A DNA stretch of 64,000 bases from Siphonodentalium dalli (Eukaryota; Mollusca; Scaphopoda; Gadilida; Siphonodentaliidae), in the NCBI GenBank assembly GCA_032622095.1, contig CP136063.1, forward strand, positions 36,180,106 to 36,244,105, in the 5' to 3' direction. A program made the translations under genes and the position numbers. The notes under the pieces are model-generated. The model was not told where the DNA came from. It saw nothing but the letters and a program-made list of their open reading frames with translations, and did no database searches. This document shows positions 60,701-64,000 of the stretch, piece by piece. Every line of letters starts with the position of its first letter. The first letter of the stretch is position 1.

Positions 60701-61734
60701 CTGAAAACCCGGATCAGTTGACCGTCGGTTGACCACCCACAGATTTCCTGGGGGGATGGCAAATAAGGAATCGACAAATTTTGAAGGAAATTTCGTATAG
60801 TTTGAACATTTAGTGGCACAAGCTGTCGCTATATGGCCACATAATCACCATTTGTACCCGCCTTACTGAAAACCCGGACCAGTTGACCGTCGGTTGACCA
60901 CCCACAGATATCCTGGGGGGATGGCAAATAAGAAATCGACGTATTTTGAAGGAAATTTCGTATAGTTTGAACATTTAGTGGCACAAGCTGTCGCTATATG
61001 GCCACATAATCATCATTTGTACCCGCCTTACTGAAAACCCGGACCAGTTGACCGTCGGTTGACCACCTACAGATATCATGGGGGGATGGCAAATAAGAAA
61101 TCGACAAATTTTGAAGGAAATTTCGTATAGTTTGAACATTTAGTGGCACAAGCTGTCGTTATATGGCCACATAATCACCATTTGTACCCGCCTTACTGAA
61201 AACCCGGACCAGTTGACCGTCGGTTGACCACCCACATATATCCTGGGGGATGGCAAATAAGAAATCGACAAATTTTGAAGGAAATTTCGTATAGTTTGAA
61301 CATTTAGTGGCACAAGCTGTCGCTATATGGCCACATAATCATCATTTGTACCCGCGTTAATGAAAACCCGGACCAGTTGACCGTCGGTTGACCACCCACA
61401 GATATCTTGGGGGGATGGCAAATAAGGAATCGACAAATTTTGAAGGAAATTTCGTATAGTTTGAACATTTAGTGGCACAAGCTGTCGCTATATGGCCACA
61501 TAATCATCATTTGTACCCGCCTTACTGAAAACCCGGACCAGTTGACCGTCGGTTGACCACCTACAGATATCATGGGGGGATGGCAAATAAGAAATCGACA
61601 AATTTTGAAGGAAATTTCGTATAGTTTGAACATTTAGTGGCACAAACTGTCGCTATATGGCCACATAATCATCATTTGTACCCGCCTTACTGAAAACCCG
61701 GACCAGTTGACCGTCGGTTGACCACCTACAGATA

Positions 61735-63444
61735 TAATGGGGGGATGGCAAATAAGAAATCGACAAATTTTGAAGGAAATTTCGTATAGTTTGAACATTT
61801 AGTGGCACAAGCTGTCGCTATATGGCCACATAATCATCATTTGTACCCGCCTTACTGAAAACCCGGACCAGTTGACCGTCGGTTGACCACCTACAGATAT
61901 CATGGGGGGATGGCAAATAAGAAATCGACAAATTTTGAAGGAAATTTCGTATAGTTTGAACATTTAGTGGCACAAGCTGTCGCTATATGGCCACATAATC
62001 ATCATTTGTACCCGCCTTACTGAAAACCCGGACCAGTTGACCGTCGGTTGACCACCTACAGATATCATGGGGGATGGCAAATAAGAAATCGACAAATTTT
62101 GAAGAAAATGTCGTATAGTTTGAACATTTAGTGGCACAAGCTGTCGCTATATGGCCACATAATCATCATTTGTATCCGCCTTACTGAAAACCCGGACCAG
62201 TTGACTGTCGGTTGACCACCTACAGATATCATGGGGGGATGGCAAATAAGAAATCGACAAATTTTGAAGGAAATTTCGTATAGTTTGAACATTTAGTGGC
62301 ACAAGCTGTCGCTATATGGCACATAATCATCATTTGTACCCGCCTTACTGAAAACCCGGACCAGTTGACCGTCGGTTGACCACCTACAGATATCATGGGG
62401 GGATGGCAAATAAGAAATCGACAAATTTTGAAGGAAATTTCGTATAGTTTGAACATTTAGTGGCACAAGCTGTCGCTATATGGCCACATAATCATCATTT
62501 GTACCCGCCTTACTGAAAACCCGGACCAGTTGACCGTCGGTTGACCACCTACAGATATCATGGGGGGATGGCAAATAAGAAATCGACAAATTTTGAAGGA
62601 AATTTCGTATAGTTTGAACATTTAGTGGCACAAGCTGTCGCTATATGGCCACATAATCATCATTTGTACCCGCCTTACTGAAAACCCGGACAGTTGACCG
62701 TCGGTTGACCACCTACAGATATAATGGGGGGATGGCAAATAAGAAATCGACAAATTTTGAAGGAAATTTCGTATAGTTTGAACATTTAGTGGCACAAGCT
62801 GTCGCTATATGGCCACATAATCATCATTTGTACCCGCCTTACTGAAAACCCGGACCAGTTGACCGTCGGTTGACCACCTACATATATCATGGGGGGATGG
62901 CAAATAAGAAATCGACAAATTTTGAAGGAAATTTCGTATAGTTTGAACATTTAGTGGCACAAGCTGTCGCTATATGGCCACATAATCATCATTTGTACCC
63001 GCCTTACTGAAAACCCGGACCAGTTGACCGTCGGTTGACCACCTACAGATATCATGGGGGGATGGCAAATAAGAAATCGACAAATTTTGAAGAAAATGTC
63101 GTATAGTTTGAACATTTAGTGGCACAAGCTGTCGCTATATGGCCACATAATCATCATTTGTATCCGCCTTACTGAAAACCCGGACCAGTTGACTGTCGGT
63201 TGACCACCTACAGATATCATGGGGGGATGGCAAATAAGAAATCGACAAATTTTGAAGGAAATTTCGTATAGTTTGAACATTTAGTGGCACAAGCTGTCGC
63301 TATATGGCACATAATCATCATTTGTACCCGCCTTACTGAAAACCCGGACCAGTTGACCGTCGGTTGACCACCTACAGATATCATGGGGGGATGGCAAATA
63401 AGAAATCGACAAATTTTGAAGGAAATTTCGTATAGTTTGAACAT
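61735..63444 (+). repeat. second higher-order block, six-monomer step
   Basis: The variants gatataatgggg (about 61733 and 62719), gaaaatgtcg (about 62105 and 63094), tgtatccgcc with gactgtcgg, and tatggcacataatc (62317 and 63305) recur about 988 bp apart, six monomers less two bases. This is a different unit length from the 51.7-57.7 kb block. Confidence 0.8.
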
Positions 63445-64000
63445 TTAGTGGCACAAGCTGTCGCTATATGGCCACATAATCACCATTTGTACCCGCCTTA
63501 CTGAAAACCCGGACCAGTTGACCGTCGGTTGACCACCCACAGATATCCTGGGGGGATGGCAAATAAGAAATCGACAAATTTTGAAGGAAATTTCGTATAG
63601 TTTGAACATTTAGTGGCACAAGCTGTCGCTATATGGCCACATAATCATCATTTGTACCCGCCTTACTGAAAACCCGGACCAGTTGACCGTCGGTTGACCA
63701 CCCACATATATCCTGGGGGATGGCAAATAAGAAATCGACAAATTTTGAAGGAAATTTCGTATAGTTTGAACATTTAGTGGCACAAGCTGTCGCTATATGG
63801 CCACATAATCATCATTTGTACCCGCGTTACTGAAAACCCGGACCACTTGACCGTCGGTTGACCACCCACAGATATCTTGGGGGGATGGCAAATAAGGAAC
63901 CGACAAATTTTGAAGGAAATTTCGTATAGTTTGAACATTTAGTGGCACAAGCTGTCGCTATATGGCCACATAATCATCATTTGTACCCGCCTTACTGAAA

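Larger units (their letters stand above)
45069..64000 (+). repeat. 165-bp satellite DNA array, about 115 monomers, open at the right edge
   Basis: The monomer starts ggaccagttgaccgtcggtt and ends cttactgaaaaccc. The step of 165 bp is seen directly (for example 45901 to 46066). Two main subtypes alternate: cctacagatatcatgggg and cccacagatatcctgggg, the latter often preceded by aatcaccatt and followed by aataaggaatcg. Most monomers differ by only a few bases. Single-base deletions (tatggcacata, tcatgggggatgg) mark particular monomers. The first monomer's upstream part (45040-45070) is degenerate. The size is close to nucleosomal spacing, as in many centromeric satellites. Frames of 75-94 codons on the minus strand arise only from the repeat. 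Confidence 0.98.

Noticed and set aside
50140-63444. Repeated minus-strand open frames of 75-94 codons in the satellite
   Set aside because: They are translations of the 165-bp repeat (55 codons per monomer), opened or closed by single-base indels. They have no start context or other gene features.
45069-64000. CENP-B box in the satellite monomer
   Set aside because: The nearest word, TTTCGTATAGTTTGAAC, lacks the required A and CGGG positions of the consensus.
1-64000. tRNA, rRNA or other conserved RNA genes
   Set aside because: Reading for typical tRNA arm words and rRNA blocks gave nothing. A covariance-model search would be needed to exclude them fully.

Overview
The window reads as AT-rich nuclear DNA of an invertebrate animal. 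It has a gene with spliceosomal introns, several classes of eukaryotic transposon, microsatellites and a very long satellite array. There are no operons, ribosome binding sites or dense coding. A mollusc, perhaps a bivalve, is my best guess. It rests on remembered similarity of two items: a multicopy protein family with a Cys-rich tail (minus strand, 7.35-9.6 kb) and a dispersed repeat ending in an 'atagctccaccggagacttc' module (25.70 kb). The guess is unverified. I see no tRNA or rRNA gene.

Layout: 1-6.3 kb is gene-poor and holds a complete non-autonomous hAT element (2616-3561, perfect 8-bp target duplication) and a LINE fragment (5202-5465, minus). From 6945 to 13541 lies a 6.6-kb DNA transposon with about 150-bp terminal inverted repeats and a TA duplication. 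It carries a decayed minus-strand gene and is itself invaded by a 2.27-kb Tc1/mariner-like element (10752-13017). From 13.5 to 17.4 kb there are motif clusters, a CA/TA microsatellite and a 74-bp minisatellite of about 20 copies. A compact three-exon secreted C-type lectin gene (17962-20190) is the only apparently intact host gene. It lies among tandem degenerate copies of its last exon. From 21 to 29.7 kb there are low-complexity repeats, MITEs and tandem repeats.

From 29665 to 36718 lies a Ty3/gypsy-type retrotransposon with a 5' LTR, an intact gag and a textbook -1 frameshift signal at the gag end. Its pol (protease, RT, RNase H, integrase with a GPY-like end) is broken by at least three frame breaks and two stops. 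At its 3' end sits a second LTR element (36719-44193) with a 4-bp target duplication, two LTRs of 432 bp that look identical, and 6.6 kb of interior without recognisable gag or pol. This fits a recently inserted large non-autonomous (LARD-type) element. Its leader shares an exact 19-bp block with the gypsy leader, so the gypsy family may supply its machinery.

From about 45069 to the window end runs a satellite of 165-bp monomers (about 115 copies) with higher-order organisation (14-, 12- and 6-monomer blocks). This is the sort of array expected at a centromere or in pericentromeric heterochromatin. A short hairpin made of inverted satellite-like sequence sits just outside the array edge.

The genes do not form a pathway. 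The window is a pile of nested mobile and tandem DNA next to a satellite block, with one small lectin gene. Best leads: the frameshift cassette, the LARD/gypsy pairing, the lectin last-exon array, the cargo-bearing TIR transposon whose empty site can be read from a neighbouring repeat, and the higher-order satellite.
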